Part shown: piece after piece, positions 16,772 to 25,818 of the stretch | Layout of the letters: the number at the start of each line of letters is the position of its first letter | How positions within the stretch are numbered: the first letter of the stretch is position 1 | DNA from: Oceanobacillus_B kapialis | Lineage (GTDB): Bacteria > Bacillota > Bacilli > Bacillales > Amphibacillaceae | Reading direction: 5' to 3' (one strand) | Assembly: GCF_042685265.1 (NCBI RefSeq) | Contig: NZ_JBHUMX010000006.1 | DNA length: 64,000 nucleotides | The notes under the pieces: generated by a model | Told to the model about the DNA's origin: nothing | The model's database searches: none | What the model saw: only the letters and a program-made list of their open reading frames with translations | Made by a program: the position numbers and the translations under genes

Positions 16772-17098
16772 TTACTTTTTCTTATTTACTTTTTGATTAA
16801 TCGACTCCTGATAGATATCAGCGTACGTTTTAGAGTCTTTAATTAGTGCATCGCAAAAAGCAGCTACGTCAGTCCCCGTCACTTCAAGTACACCTTTACC
16901 ATCAGCAGCACCTTCTTCAAAAAAGGTGATAATCTCAGATAGGAGTCCAATACCATCGTTTAGCTCAACTGGGCCAACTTTAAAGAGGTATTTTTGGATC
17001 TCTTTATAGACAATTTGGTAATCTTCCGGAAGCGATTTGACCCGCGAGACATGGCATCTCCATTCTTTTTTTCCTTCGATCATTTTTTTGATATCCAT
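16772..17098 (-). CDS. DUF1048-family protein A
   Basis: 108 residues, mostly helical, with the family pattern SLPEDYQIVYKEIQKYL (about 22-38), a central GIGLLSEIITFFEEGAADGK and GTDVAAFCDALIKDSKTY (about 74-91). DUF1048 proteins are small soluble proteins usually encoded with a PadR regulator, as here. It is the third gene of a padR-DUF1048-DUF1048 operon: its start is the base next to the stop of the second. The two paralogues share the ...SLPxxY... and G.DVxAFC segments. The function is unknown. Confidence 0.8.
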   Translation of the reverse strand: MDIKKMIEGKKEWRCHVSRVKSLPEDYQIVYKEIQKYLFKVGPVELNDGIGLLSEIITFFEEGAADGKGVLEVTGTDVAAFCDALIKDSKTYADIYQESINQKVNKKK

Positions 17099-17458
17099 TT
17101 AAAGTCCCCCTAATTTTTTTAATACATTCTTGTTGAGCTGTTCGCGCCATTTATCTCGATAGTTTTTTGCACCTTCGTCTCCCACAAGTGCTGCACAGAA
17201 GCCTTTAATATCATTACCCAGTACTTCTTCAACGCTCTGGCCGTCTGCCGATGTCACTTCAAGTAGTTCTAGGGCACTGTTTAGGATTGGCATCAGGTTT
17301 CGTCCCGTAAAATCTGCGTGAAGCCAAAGGTTCCGTTTTATTTCCTCCCAAGCAGCTTGATACTCGGGTGGTAGGTTGCTAGCTCGTGCTTCAAAGCTTT
17401 TCATTTTTTTCGTCATATCACTACCGGTTATTTTTTCAAAAAAGTTCACTCTCGTCAT
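17099..17458 (-). CDS. DUF1048-family protein B
   Basis: 119 residues with NLPPEYQAAWEEIKRNLW (about 28-45), VTSADGQSVEEVLGNDIKGF (about 73-92) and a helical C-terminus. It is a paralogue of the next gene and overlaps the upstream padR gene by 4 bases, so translation is coupled. Only the association with PadR regulators is known for the family. Confidence 0.8.
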   Translation of the reverse strand: MTRVNFFEKITGSDMTKKMKSFEARASNLPPEYQAAWEEIKRNLWLHADFTGRNLMPILNSALELLEVTSADGQSVEEVLGNDIKGFCAALVGDEGAKNYRDKWREQLNKNVLKKLGGL

Positions 17459-17790
17459 CTCCTTTTTATTTCCTTCGTCTTAAGCTCCACCATCTTACTT
17501 GTAATAAACTCCCACTTCGTCCAAAAGACCTCCAGCTGCTCCTGGCCTGCTTCGTTTAGCTTATAAAACTTTCTCGGCGGCCCCACAGTGGATTTCTTTT
17601 TTTCAATCTCTACAAGCTTATTTTTTTCCAAGCGCATGGTAATCGTATAAACCGTTCCTTCCACCACATCGGTAAAGCCCAATTCCCGGAGGTGTTGCGT
17701 TATTTCATAGCCGTACGTTTCACCGCGACTGATGATCTCCAGCACACAGCCCTCAAGCACCCCTTTTAGCATTTCTGTAATATTCTCCAA
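17455..17790 (-). CDS. PadR-family transcriptional regulator 2
   Basis: 111 residues from a TTG start (GAGGG 6 bases upstream; an internal ATG at codon 7 is possible). The winged helix shows GCVLEIISRGETYGYEITQHL (within about 14-34), VVEGTVYTITMRLEKNKLV (about 41-59) and the GPPRKFYKLNEAGQEQL wing (about 68-84). A palindromic element lies about 27 bases upstream. It heads the operon with the two DUF1048 genes and faces away from the pyruvate oxidase gene, whose promoter shares the same gap, so it may control both sides. Confidence 0.9.
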   Translation of the reverse strand: MENITEMLKGVLEGCVLEIISRGETYGYEITQHLRELGFTDVVEGTVYTITMRLEKNKLVEIEKKKSTVGPPRKFYKLNEAGQEQLEVFWTKWEFITSKMVELKTKEIKRR

Positions 17791-17816
17791 GTTTATCCCT
17801 CATTTTTGGTGTCGGT

Positions 17817-17856
17817 ATTCTGTATCACTTACTACTGGTATATAGTATTACAGAGT
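17817..17856. promoter_or_regulatory. Candidate PadR operator
   Basis: Imperfect inverted repeat with outer arms ATTCTGTA and TACAGAGT and further scattered symmetry between them, located in the divergent gap between padR and the pyruvate oxidase gene. Confidence 0.45.
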
Positions 17857-17988
17857 AGACTGGTTTGTCAAACTTATTTTTCATTGACTTCCCGCTGCAT
17901 ACAAACCACCCCCCATGTTTTATCACGTGAAGAAAGGGAAGAGCTTTTATAGCTATTAACAACAAGCAGTGCAGAGGGGAGTTAAACA

Positions 17989-19704
17989 ATGAAAGCATCA
18001 CAAGCAGTAATAAACATCTTAAAAGATTGGAATATCAACCATGTATACGGCTATCCCGGCGATTCCGTCAACAACCTTATTGAAGGACTACGAAAAGAAA
18101 AAGACGAGATCCGTTTCATCCAGGTACGCCATGAAGAGGTAGGCGCACTTGCTGCATCGGCAGAAGCGAAGCTAACGGGTAACGTAGGAGTATGTTTATC
18201 CATTGGCGGGCCTGGGGCCGTGCATTTACTAAATGGGATGTATGATGCCCGAGAAGATGGTGCACCACTAGTGGTCATCACAGGTCAAGTCTCACATGAT
18301 TTAGTTGGCACAGATAATTTTCAGGAAGTGAACTTAGAGCGCATGTTTGATGATGTCGCGGTGTTTAACAAGCGCGTCACTTCAGGTGAGCTGGTTCAAC
18401 CATTACTTAAACAAGCATTTAAAGAAGCAACGACACATAAAGGTGTGGCAGTCCTGTCCATTCCAGACGATGTTTTTGAGGAAACGGTGAAAGAAGACAA
18501 GCTGCGTTCTACTGTGCAAAGCAATTATCGCTACTTTCCTGATAAGGAAGATCTTAAGAATGCAGCCAAGCTTCTGCAAAATGCCAAAAAGCCGCTCATT
18601 CTTGCTGGAAAAGGGGCACTTAACGCACGTGAGGAGCTAGAAGTGTTTGCCGAAAAAATAGCGGCACCGGTGATCGTCTCCTTACGAGCGAAAGGAGTCC
18701 TGCCAGATGAGCACCCATATAATTTAGGGAATTTGGGTCAAATTGGCACGAAGCCATCCTATGAAGCGATGGATGAGACGGATTTGCTTATTTTAGTTGG
18801 GACAGGTTTTCCGTACCGCGATTTCTTGCCAGATGATGTCCCTGCTATTCAAATCGATGTCGATCCTGCGAAAATTGGCAAGTGGTATCCAACAGAAGTT
18901 GGGCTTATCGGGGATTCTGCAGAAATTTTAGCGCGGTTTAATGAGCAATTATTCCGTACAGAAGATCGTTACTTCCTAGAAGCCTGCCAAAAAAACATGG
19001 CAAACTGGTGGGAGCATATGGATAAAATCGCCAATATAGAAGAGGGAAAAGCCTTACAAGGCCCACATGTTATGCATGAGCTGAATGACTTTGTAGAAGA
19101 CAATGCTATTTTGTCGGTTGATGTTGGGAATGTCACCTCCTGGTTTGCAGGCTTTTTCCGTATGACGAATCAGGATTTTGTCGTATCAAGCTGGCTCGCC
19201 ACGATGGGCTGCGGCCTACCTGGTGCCATTGCGGCAAAATTAAAGCATCCAGAAAAACAAGTATGGGCCATTTGCGGTGATGGGGGATTTTCCATGGGGA
19301 TGCAGGATTTCCTAACAGCCGTCAAATACGATTTGCCAATTAATATCGTGGTATTCAATAATGAAAAAATTGGCATGATCAAATATGAACAAGAACAAAT
19401 GGGCAATATCCCGTACCAGACAGATTTACAAACGATGAATTATGCAGCATTTGCAGAAATTTGTGGCGGGAAAGGCTACAAAGTCACCACAAAAGAAGAG
19501 CTGCGACATGCATATGCGGATGCCGCAACAAATAATAAACCAACCATTATCGATGTGGATATTCAAGAACGTGCCCCATTACCAGGAAAAATCGAATGGA
19601 GCCAAGCGAAATCCTATTCCAAGCATATGTGGAAAAAGCTGATGGAAGGGGAAGGAAACTTTGACATGCCTCCATTAAAAACAGTCATGAAGCGATTATT
19701 CTAA
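17989..19704 (+). CDS. Pyruvate oxidase (thiamine-diphosphate/FAD)
   Basis: 571 residues, full length for the PoxB/SpxB/YdaP group. The N-terminal Pyr domain has the catalytic Glu in VRHEEVGALAAS (about 46-57) and SIGGPGAVHLLNG. The middle FAD-binding domain includes KPLILAGKGALNARE and DVDPAKIGK. The C-terminal PP domain has the thiamine-diphosphate motif GDGGFSMGMQDFLTAVKYDL ending in VVFNN (about 428-456). It would oxidise pyruvate to acetyl-phosphate or acetate with O2 or quinone. The ATG follows GAGGGGAG. A glutamate-synthase-like gene starts 15 bases downstream, so they are cotranscribed. A generic TPP-dependent decarboxylase is the only alternative. Confidence 0.88.
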   Translation: MKASQAVINILKDWNINHVYGYPGDSVNNLIEGLRKEKDEIRFIQVRHEEVGALAASAEAKLTGNVGVCLSIGGPGAVHLLNGMYDAREDGAPLVVITGQVSHDLVGTDNFQEVNLERMFDDVAVFNKRVTSGELVQPLLKQAFKEATTHKGVAVLSIPDDVFEETVKEDKLRSTVQSNYRYFPDKEDLKNAAKLLQNAKKPLILAGKGALNAREELEVFAEKIAAPVIVSLRAKGVLPDEHPYNLGNLGQIGTKPSYEAMDETDLLILVGTGFPYRDFLPDDVPAIQIDVDPAKIGKWYPTEVGLIGDSAEILARFNEQLFRTEDRYFLEACQKNMANWWEHMDKIANIEEGKALQGPHVMHELNDFVEDNAILSVDVGNVTSWFAGFFRMTNQDFVVSSWLATMGCGLPGAIAAKLKHPEKQVWAICGDGGFSMGMQDFLTAVKYDLPINIVVFNNEKIGMIKYEQEQMGNIPYQTDLQTMNYAAFAEICGGKGYKVTTKEELRHAYADAATNNKPTIIDVDIQERAPLPGKIEWSQAKSYSKHMWKKLMEGEGNFDMPPLKTVMKRLF

Positions 19705-19719
19705 AGGCAGGGGATTGTC

Positions 19720-21294
19720 ATGGATGTTGTAACGTTTATTTTAATCAGTCTCTTAGCGATCGCCATTCTCGTTCCTGCTTTTCTATTAATCTGGCTCTAT
19801 GTCCATGATCGCAAACAAGATGAGCATTCGGTCTTACAAAACTATCCTCTTTTAGGGAAAATGCGATATATTCTGGAGAAGATGGGACCTGAATTAAGGC
19901 AATACCTATTTCACAATGATCGGGAAGGAAAGCCATTTAATCGAAAGCAATTTGAATACGTGAATAAAGCGGGGAAATACCAATCAAGCTTGATGGGGTA
20001 TGGTGCAGTAAAGGATTTTAAGGAAAACGACTATTATCTTGTTAATAGTATGTTCCCGAAAAGAGATGCTGAATTAAAGGTAGAAGAGCAACCTACGATC
20101 ACCACACAAGTGTATGAGGTAAAAGAAGAGAACCTGTTTAATAGAAAGGAAAAGCGAAAGGAAACGGAAATAAAGCCTTCACTCCTTTCAGATGAGGAGC
20201 AGGTGATTTTAGGTGAACACACGGTGCGCGAGCCTTTTTACTTAAAAGGACTCATTGGCCAATCCGCCATGAGCTATGGTTCGCTTGGGGAAAACGCCAT
20301 TACGGCCCTTTCGAAAGGGTTAGGCATGGCAGGCGGAACATGGATGAACACAGGAGAAGGAAGCATATCTCCCTACCACTTAAAAGGAAATGTCGATATT
20401 ATGATGCAAATAAGCCCGGGTTTATTTGGTGTGCGGGATGAAGAGGGGCATTTTTCCTTTGAAGAATTTAAGAAAAAGGCGCAAATGGATCAGGTAAAAG
20501 CCTTTGAACTAAAGCTTGCCCAAGGTGCGAAGACACGTGGCGGCCATGTGGATGGAAAAAAGGTCACCAAAGAGATCGCAGAAATACGCAATGTAAAAGA
20601 AGGCGAAGATATCGACAGCCCAAACCGATTCCCTGGCATTGATACAGCCGAGCAGTTACTCGACTTTCTCCAACAGCTTCGTGAAACGGGTGGCAAGCCT
20701 GTCGGGATGAAAATTGTTGCTGGGAATGAAGCGGAAGTTGAGAAGCTAGTAAAAGCCATGAAGGAAAAGGATATCGTGCCAGATTTTATTACCGTGGACG
20801 GTGGTGAAGGCGGAACAGGTGCCTCTTACTATGAGCTTGCCTATTCTGTTGGACTACCCGCATTCACTGCCATTCCATTGGTTCATAAGTGCCTGGAATC
20901 CTATCAATTACGCGACCGAACAAAAGTCATCGCCTCTGGGAAGCTCATCACGCCAGATAAAATTGCCATGGCATTATGTCTCGGAGCAGACCTGGTCAAT
21001 ATTGCGCGGGGCTTCATGATCAGTACAGGTTGCATCATGTCGCAGGTTTGCCATAAAAATACGTGCCCAGTTGGGGTGGCGACGACGGATAAGAAATTAC
21101 AGGAAGCCCTAATCATCGAAGAAAAGCAATATCGGGTATGTAACTACTTAGTTACCTTGAGGCAAGAGCTGTTTGAATTAGCAGCCGTTGCAGGGCTCGA
21201 TAGTCCAACGAAATTTACCCAGGATCATATTGTCTATCAATCACAATTTCGAGCGTTTTCCGGTTGGAGTGATATAGGCGAAAAGGCGAAATAA
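19720..21294 (+). CDS. yerD: FMN-binding glutamate-synthase-like protein (YerD type)
   Basis: 524 residues, close to the length of YerD-like proteins. An N-terminal membrane helix (about 5-27, FILISLLAIAILVPAFLLIW) is followed by the glutamate synthase central/FMN-binding domain: IGQSAMSYGSLGENAITALS (about 177-196), GGTWMNTGEGSISPYH, GAKTRGGHVDGKKVT, VDGGEGGTGASY (about 353-364). Near the C-terminus CIMSQVCHKNTCPVGVA (about 438-454) supplies three Cys for an iron-sulphur cluster. It lacks the N-terminal amidotransferase domain, so it is not a complete GltB. Membrane anchoring and cotranscription with pyruvate oxidase suggest a redox role at the membrane; the substrate is unknown. Confidence 0.85.
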   Translation: MDVVTFILISLLAIAILVPAFLLIWLYVHDRKQDEHSVLQNYPLLGKMRYILEKMGPELRQYLFHNDREGKPFNRKQFEYVNKAGKYQSSLMGYGAVKDFKENDYYLVNSMFPKRDAELKVEEQPTITTQVYEVKEENLFNRKEKRKETEIKPSLLSDEEQVILGEHTVREPFYLKGLIGQSAMSYGSLGENAITALSKGLGMAGGTWMNTGEGSISPYHLKGNVDIMMQISPGLFGVRDEEGHFSFEEFKKKAQMDQVKAFELKLAQGAKTRGGHVDGKKVTKEIAEIRNVKEGEDIDSPNRFPGIDTAEQLLDFLQQLRETGGKPVGMKIVAGNEAEVEKLVKAMKEKDIVPDFITVDGGEGGTGASYYELAYSVGLPAFTAIPLVHKCLESYQLRDRTKVIASGKLITPDKIAMALCLGADLVNIARGFMISTGCIMSQVCHKNTCPVGVATTDKKLQEALIIEEKQYRVCNYLVTLRQELFELAAVAGLDSPTKFTQDHIVYQSQFRAFSGWSDIGEKAK

Positions 21295-21308
21295 AAAGAT
21301 TAATTGCG

Positions 21309-21339
21309 AAAAGCATCAGCTGTGAGGCTGGTGCTTTTT
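21309..21339 (+). terminator. Terminator after pyruvate oxidase operon
   Basis: AAAAGCATCAGC pairs with GCTGGTGCTTTTT around a TGTGAG loop. Confidence 0.85.
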
Positions 21340-21421
21340 CCTGCTACATACCTATTCTGTTTTTCTCTCGGGAAAAATAACCCCCTACTTCCTAATCTAT
21401 AAAAATATTTTCCAAGCATAA

Positions 21422-21444
21422 TGACACCGCTTACAAAATATAAT
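21422..21444 (+). promoter_or_regulatory. Candidate cre site and -10 box for the PTS operon
   Basis: TGACACCGCTTACA (21422-21435) matches the cre consensus with two deviations. TATAAT follows at 21439. Catabolite repression by CcpA would be expected for this operon. No good -35 box is visible, which could mean an activator is needed. Confidence 0.4.
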
Positions 21445-21524
21445 GACATCAATAAACATTAAAGCGTTACGTTTTTCGGTCCTTTATTTTTAGTTGAATG
21501 TCATTCTATTTTAGGGGGAGTTTC

Positions 21525-21830
21525 ATGAATATTTTATTATGCTGTGCTGCAGGGATGTCTACTAGTTTACTAGTAACCAAGATGGAGGAGTATGCAACGA
21601 GCCACGGATTAGACGGGAAGATTTGGGCGGTTAGTGCGGATGAGGTAGGAAGTCATATCGAGGAAGCAGATGTTTTATTATTAGGGCCGCAAGTTCGCTA
21701 TATGTTACACCAGTTAACACCTGTTGCACAAGAGAATAATATTCCAATTGACGTCATTCCATCGGTTGATTATGGAATGATGAACGGGGCAAACGTCGTC
21801 CGATTTGCCTTAAAATTAACGGAAAAATAA
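21525..21830 (+). CDS. licB: PTS lactose/cellobiose-type enzyme IIB
   Basis: 101 residues from ATG 21525 (GGGGGAG 6 bases upstream). The N-terminal [17 protein letters not shown] contains the phosphorylated Cys (Cys7) in the CxAGMSTS motif of the cellobiose IIB family. The rest is the expected small Rossmann-like fold with [11 protein letters not shown] and [11 protein letters not shown]. It accepts phosphate from IIA and passes it to the sugar carried by IIC. The gene order IIB-IIC-IIA-GH4 equals licBCAH of Bacillus subtilis. No LicR-like activator is next to it. Confidence 0.92.
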   Translation: MNILLCCAAGMSTSLLVTKMEEYATSHGLDGKIWAVSADEVGSHIEEADVLLLGPQVRYMLHQLTPVAQENNIPIDVIPSVDYGMMNGANVVRFALKLTEK

Positions 21831-21842
21831 GGGGGAGTCGAC

Positions 21843-23171
21843 ATGAATAGGTTTACGAAATTTTTAGAAGAAAAGTTCATGCCTGTTGCCGGAAGAATTG
21901 CTGGTCAAAGACATTTGCAATCGCTTCGAGATGGGATCATCCTTACCATGCCTTTAGTTATTATCGGTTCTTTCTTCTTAATTTTAATGTTCATCCCGAT
22001 TCCTGGGTATGAAGGATTTATGGCAAATCTATTTGGCGAAGCGTGGAAGGACAAATTAGGCTATCCGGTTTCTGCCACTTTTGACATTATGGCACTCGTT
22101 GCTTCCGTTGGGGTGGCATATAACTTAGCTTTGAAGTATAAGTTGGACGGGTTAACAGCAGGGGCAATTTCCTTAGCTGCATTTTTACTCGCTACCCCTT
22201 ATACAACCATGTTTACACCAGAAGGATCGGAAACTGCCTATGAAGTGGGCGGCGTTATCCCCGCTGCGCTTATGGGAAGTAAAGGATTATTCGTGGCATT
22301 ACTTATCGGGATACTATCCACAGAGGTTTATCGCTGGGTAGTTAGCAAAAATCTAACAATCAAAATGCCTGCAGGAGTTCCACCATCAGTGGCCAAATCG
22401 TTTATCGCACTTGTTCCTGGCTTTGCCGTGATTGCCATTGTCTGGATTATCCGATTAATTATCGAAGCAACTCCTTTTGAAAGCATTCATAATATTGTCG
22501 GGGATTTACTTTACACCCCGCTCAGTGCAGTAGGCGGCAGTTTATTCGGTTCCTTAATAGCCGTTACCCTGATCATCCTCTTATGGGTGGCCGGGCTTCA
22601 CGGAGCATCGATTGTTGGTGGTGTCATGGATCCGATCTGGTTATCGAAAATGGATGAAAACCGTATCGCATTCCAAGAGGGGATGGCTGCATCCGATTTA
22701 CCAAACATTTTCACCAAGCAATTCTTTGATATTTTCGTCTTTATGGGTGGGTCTGGAGCCACGATCGCGCTCGTTATTGCGATTCTGTTTTGGGCGAAGA
22801 GTAAGCAGATGAAACAGCTGGGAAGATTATCCGTCGGACCAGGCGCTTTTAATATAAACGAACCGATTATTTTCGGGATGCCAATTGTGTTAAATCCGCT
22901 GTTAATTATCCCGTTCTTGCTCACCCCACTCGTTATTGTCGTAACGACCTATATTGCGATGTCGACTGGGCTTGTTCCAAAACCGATTGGAATTGCGGTT
23001 CCATGGACCACCCCTCCAATCATCGGAGGGTATTTAGCAACGGGAAGTCTTGCTGGTTCGATTCTGCAACTCGTTAACATTTTCATCGGGCTACTCATCT
23101 ACCTGCCATTCTTTAAGATTTGGGACACGATGAAGGTAAAAGAAGAAAAAGCGGCAGAGGAAACGAACTAG
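21843..23171 (+). CDS. licC: PTS cellobiose-type enzyme IIC permease
   Basis: 442 residues of the lactose/cellobiose IIC family: about ten membrane helices, an N-terminal RHLQSLRDGIILTMPLVIIG segment, GLHGASIVGGVMDPIWL (about 255-271) and FNINEPIIFGMPIVLNPLL (about 337-355), the loop with the conserved Glu that contacts sugar and phosphate. It starts 12 bases after licB behind GGGGGAG. It transports and phosphorylates a beta-linked disaccharide such as cellobiose or a lichenan product; exact specificity not visible. Confidence 0.92.
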   Translation: MNRFTKFLEEKFMPVAGRIAGQRHLQSLRDGIILTMPLVIIGSFFLILMFIPIPGYEGFMANLFGEAWKDKLGYPVSATFDIMALVASVGVAYNLALKYKLDGLTAGAISLAAFLLATPYTTMFTPEGSETAYEVGGVIPAALMGSKGLFVALLIGILSTEVYRWVVSKNLTIKMPAGVPPSVAKSFIALVPGFAVIAIVWIIRLIIEATPFESIHNIVGDLLYTPLSAVGGSLFGSLIAVTLIILLWVAGLHGASIVGGVMDPIWLSKMDENRIAFQEGMAASDLPNIFTKQFFDIFVFMGGSGATIALVIAILFWAKSKQMKQLGRLSVGPGAFNINEPIIFGMPIVLNPLLIIPFLLTPLVIVVTTYIAMSTGLVPKPIGIAVPWTTPPIIGGYLATGSLAGSILQLVNIFIGLLIYLPFFKIWDTMKVKEEKAAEETN

Positions 23172-23181
23172 GAGGATTTAT

Positions 23182-23493
23182 ATGAATACAGAAGAAATAA
23201 GCTTTCATATTATTCTACATGGCGGAAATGCAAGAAGCTGTGCCATGGAAGCGATGCGCTTTGCCAAAGATGCGGATTTCACATCCGCATCTGAAAAAAT
23301 AAAGGAAGCCAAGAAGGAACTAGGAAAAGCGCATCGATTCCAAACGGATTTAATTCAAGGGGAAGCAAAGGGTGAGAGGAAAGAGGTTAATGTGTTGCTT
23401 GTCCATGCCCAAGATCACTTTATGAATGCCATGACGATTACCGACCTGGCAAATGAAATGATCGAGGTACACCGAAGACTTGTTGAAAAGTAG
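23182..23493 (+). CDS. licA: PTS lactose/cellobiose-type enzyme IIA
   Basis: 103 residues forming the three-helix IIA fold. The phosphorylated His75 lies in LLVHAQDHFMNAMT, and the N-terminal FHIILHGGNARSCAMEAM is typical. It starts 10 bases after licC with AGGAGG. It carries phosphate from HPr to LicB. Confidence 0.92.
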   Translation: MNTEEISFHIILHGGNARSCAMEAMRFAKDADFTSASEKIKEAKKELGKAHRFQTDLIQGEAKGERKEVNVLLVHAQDHFMNAMTITDLANEMIEVHRRLVEK

Positions 23494-23507
23494 AGGGAGG
23501 AATTCTG

Positions 23508-24824
23508 TTGGGTAAAGGAGTTAAAATTGTCACCATTGGGGGAGGTTCCAGTTATACCCCGGAATTAGTGGAAGGGTTTATTAAAAGATATGACGAGTTT
23601 CCGGTATCCGAGCTATGGCTTGTAGATGTAGAGACGGGAAGTGAAAAGTTAGAAATTGTCGGGAACCTGGCAAAACGGATGGTCAAAAAAGCGGGTCTTC
23701 CGATAGACATCTATCTCACACTTGATCGAAAAAAAGCATTAAAGGATGCGGATTTTGTCACAACACAATTCCGTGTAGGCTTATTAGATGCCCGTGCCAA
23801 AGATGAACGAATCCCCGCCAAGCATGGTGTGATCGGCCAGGAAACAAATGGGCCTGGTGGTCTATTTAAAGGGCTGCGCACCATCCCTGTCATATTGGAA
23901 ATTATTAAAGACATGGAAGAGCTTTGTCCTGATGCATGGTTAATCAATTTTACCAATCCCGCTGGCATGGTCACAGAAGCGGTGTTCCGCCATACCAACT
24001 TTAGAAAAATTGTGGGATTATGTAATGTGCCGATTGGCATGGAAATGGGCGTGGCGAAATTATTAGGGGTGGAGCACTCGAGAATTCGCATTGATTTTGC
24101 CGGATTAAATCATATGGTCTATGGGTTAGATGTATATCTTGATGGTGTTAGCGTGAAAGGTAAGTTAATGGAAATGCTGGCGAATCCGGAGCATAGTAGT
24201 TTTGTGAAAAATATCGACGGGCAAGGCTGGGAAATGGCGTTTATCCGTGGGTTGAATGCCTTAACTTGTCCGTACCATATGTATTATTATAAAACGGATG
24301 AAATGCTGAAGAAGTCGATCGAAAGCTATGAAAAAGGTGAAACGAGAGCAGAAGTGGTCATGAAGCTGGAAAAGGAGCTATTTGAGTTGTACAAAGATCC
24401 TGATTTAGCGATCAAACCACCTCAATTGGAAGAACGCGGCGGGGCTTATTATAGTGATGCTGCTGTTCGGTTAATTACTTCGATTTATAATGATAAGCGC
24501 GACATTCAGCCCGTGAACACGATGAATAACGGGGCGATTGCCAGCATTCCGAGTGACGCTGCCGTTGAAGTAAGCTGTGTCATCACAAAGGAAGGGCCGA
24601 TCCCGCTCGCGGTTGGGGATCTTCCTGTAGCGGCTCGAGGGCTTGTGCAGCAAATCAAATCGTTTGAAATTATTTCGTCGGAAGCAGCTGTAACAGGAGA
24701 TTATGATAAGGCGATGCTTGCAATGACGATTAATCCACTATTGCCGTCAGATGTGGTGGCGAAGCGGATATTGGATGAAATGCTGGAGGCGCATAGGGCG
24801 TATTTGCCGCGGTTTTTTGAGTGA
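23508..24824 (+). CDS. licH: 6-phospho-beta-glucosidase, GH4 (copy 1)
   Basis: 438 residues from a TTG start (GAGGGAGG upstream), cytoplasmic. The NAD-binding Rossmann motif is [16 protein letters not shown] (about 8-23). The metal-binding Cys is in [10 protein letters not shown] (about 172-181) and the His in AGLNHMVYG (about 198-206). GH4 enzymes hydrolyse 6-phospho-beta-glucosides by an NAD/Mn-dependent oxidation-elimination mechanism, so this fits cleavage of PTS-imported cellobiose-6-phosphate. A close paralogue lies at 26888. No good terminator was seen after it; element E2 starts about 100 bases later. Confidence 0.92.
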   Translation: MGKGVKIVTIGGGSSYTPELVEGFIKRYDEFPVSELWLVDVETGSEKLEIVGNLAKRMVKKAGLPIDIYLTLDRKKALKDADFVTTQFRVGLLDARAKDERIPAKHGVIGQETNGPGGLFKGLRTIPVILEIIKDMEELCPDAWLINFTNPAGMVTEAVFRHTNFRKIVGLCNVPIGMEMGVAKLLGVEHSRIRIDFAGLNHMVYGLDVYLDGVSVKGKLMEMLANPEHSSFVKNIDGQGWEMAFIRGLNALTCPYHMYYYKTDEMLKKSIESYEKGETRAEVVMKLEKELFELYKDPDLAIKPPQLEERGGAYYSDAAVRLITSIYNDKRDIQPVNTMNNGAIASIPSDAAVEVSCVITKEGPIPLAVGDLPVAARGLVQQIKSFEIISSEAAVTGDYDKAMLAMTINPLLPSDVVAKRILDEMLEAHRAYLPRFFE

Positions 24825-24920
24825 TGGAAAATTTTTAAGCGGGCTGTAAAAGTAAATCTTTTGGGCGTGTTACATCTGTAATGGAATAGATAATAAAGGG
24901 ATGAGGTGAATCCCGTTAAG

Positions 24921-25203
24921 AAAAGAAGGCTGAGACAAAACTAAATCATCTAAGCCTAAATTCGAATAATGAGCTCTAGCACCGCTTCGACAGAACACTC
25001 CGCTTTCCACGGGCACGGCCTCAGCCTCCTCGTGGAAAGGTCACCACTGCGGGGTCTTCGGACTCGTGCTGTTCCCGTTGGAGTCTTCGTATTCTGTCTA
25101 CGCTAAAATGTGAAAAAACCGAACTAAGCAAACCTTAATTAACAGATTTGCTAAATAGTTCGGTATTTCATGTGTTAAGAGAGCTTTTGTCCCATCCTCT
25201 TTT
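24921..25203. mobile_element. MITE-like structured repeat E2 with terminal inverted repeats
   Basis: A 283-base non-coding element. Its ends AAAAGAAGGCTGAGACAAAA and CTTTTGTCCCATCCTCTTTT are inverted repeats with about 17 of 20 matches. Inside are nested stems: GACAGAACACTCC with GGAGT...TTCTGTC, and near the right end CCGAACTaagcaaa with tttgctaaatAGTTCGG. The GC-rich centre contains the phrase GCGGGGTCTTCGGACTCGTG. No transposase frame and no clear target-site duplication. From memory, similar sequences are dispersed in Bacillaceae genomes. It occupies most of the 527-base gap between licH and the Lrp gene. Confidence 0.7.
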
Positions 25204-25351
25204 AATAAGTCTGATATACTCGCCCCATATTTCATCTCTCTTTTGAACTTTTTGTTTTGAGATTACGTGTGAACCAAGTATATTCTATAATAGAAGGAAC
25301 AAACAGATCATTAATCTTTTACCTTTATTATTAAGGAAGGGAGTCTCATAC

Positions 25352-25762
25352 ATGCTAGATCATACAGACAAACGCATCCTAGAGGAGCTATCACACAACA
25401 GCAGACTCACCATGAAAGAACTTGGCGCCAAGGTACATCTGACGGGCCCTGCGGTTTCTGCCAGAGTGCTGAAATTAGAGGATGAAGGGATCATTGAGGG
25501 ATATTCCATTAAAGTGAACCAAGAAAAATTGGGATTTACAGTACATGCGTTTATCACCATCATTACAAAAACCCCCCAGCACGCACCCTATTTGGCCTTT
25601 ATAAAAACACAAGAAGAACACATCTTACACAACTATAAAATTAGTGGTGAGGGCTGTTATCTTCTCGAATGCAAATTCGCTTCCAACGAAGCACTGAATA
25701 CGTTTCTGAATGCGTTAAACGATCATGCCAACTATAAGTTACAGATCGTGATTGGGAAATAA
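25352..25762 (+). CDS. Lrp/AsnC-family transcriptional regulator
   Basis: 136 residues, slightly shorter than typical (about 145-150). The N-terminal HTH is LDHTDKRILEELSHNSRLTM then GPAVSARVLKLEDEGIIEGY (about 2-51). The C-terminal RAM domain follows (about 63-136), with AFITIITKTP and SGEGCYLLECKFAS that forms the ligand-binding dimer interface. The ATG follows AAGGGAG. Monocistronic with its own terminator. Typical targets are amino-acid metabolism; none is adjacent, and the neighbours are sugar genes. Confidence 0.9.
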   Translation: MLDHTDKRILEELSHNSRLTMKELGAKVHLTGPAVSARVLKLEDEGIIEGYSIKVNQEKLGFTVHAFITIITKTPQHAPYLAFIKTQEEHILHNYKISGEGCYLLECKFASNEALNTFLNALNDHANYKLQIVIGK

Positions 25763-25780
25763 ATCTGCGCTACCCTAAAA

Positions 25781-25812
25781 AACCTTCCATCCTATGAGTG
25801 TTGGAAGGCTTT
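25781..25812 (+). terminator. Terminator of the Lrp-type gene
   Basis: CCTTCCA pairs with TGGAAGG (25783-25789, 25802-25808) and is followed by CTTTG; the A-run upstream allows some two-way function. Confidence 0.65.
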
Positions 25813-25818
25813 GTTGTA

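Noticed and set aside
24921..25203. Complete insertion sequence
   Set aside because: No transposase frame in 283 bases and no clear target duplication; at most a non-autonomous element.
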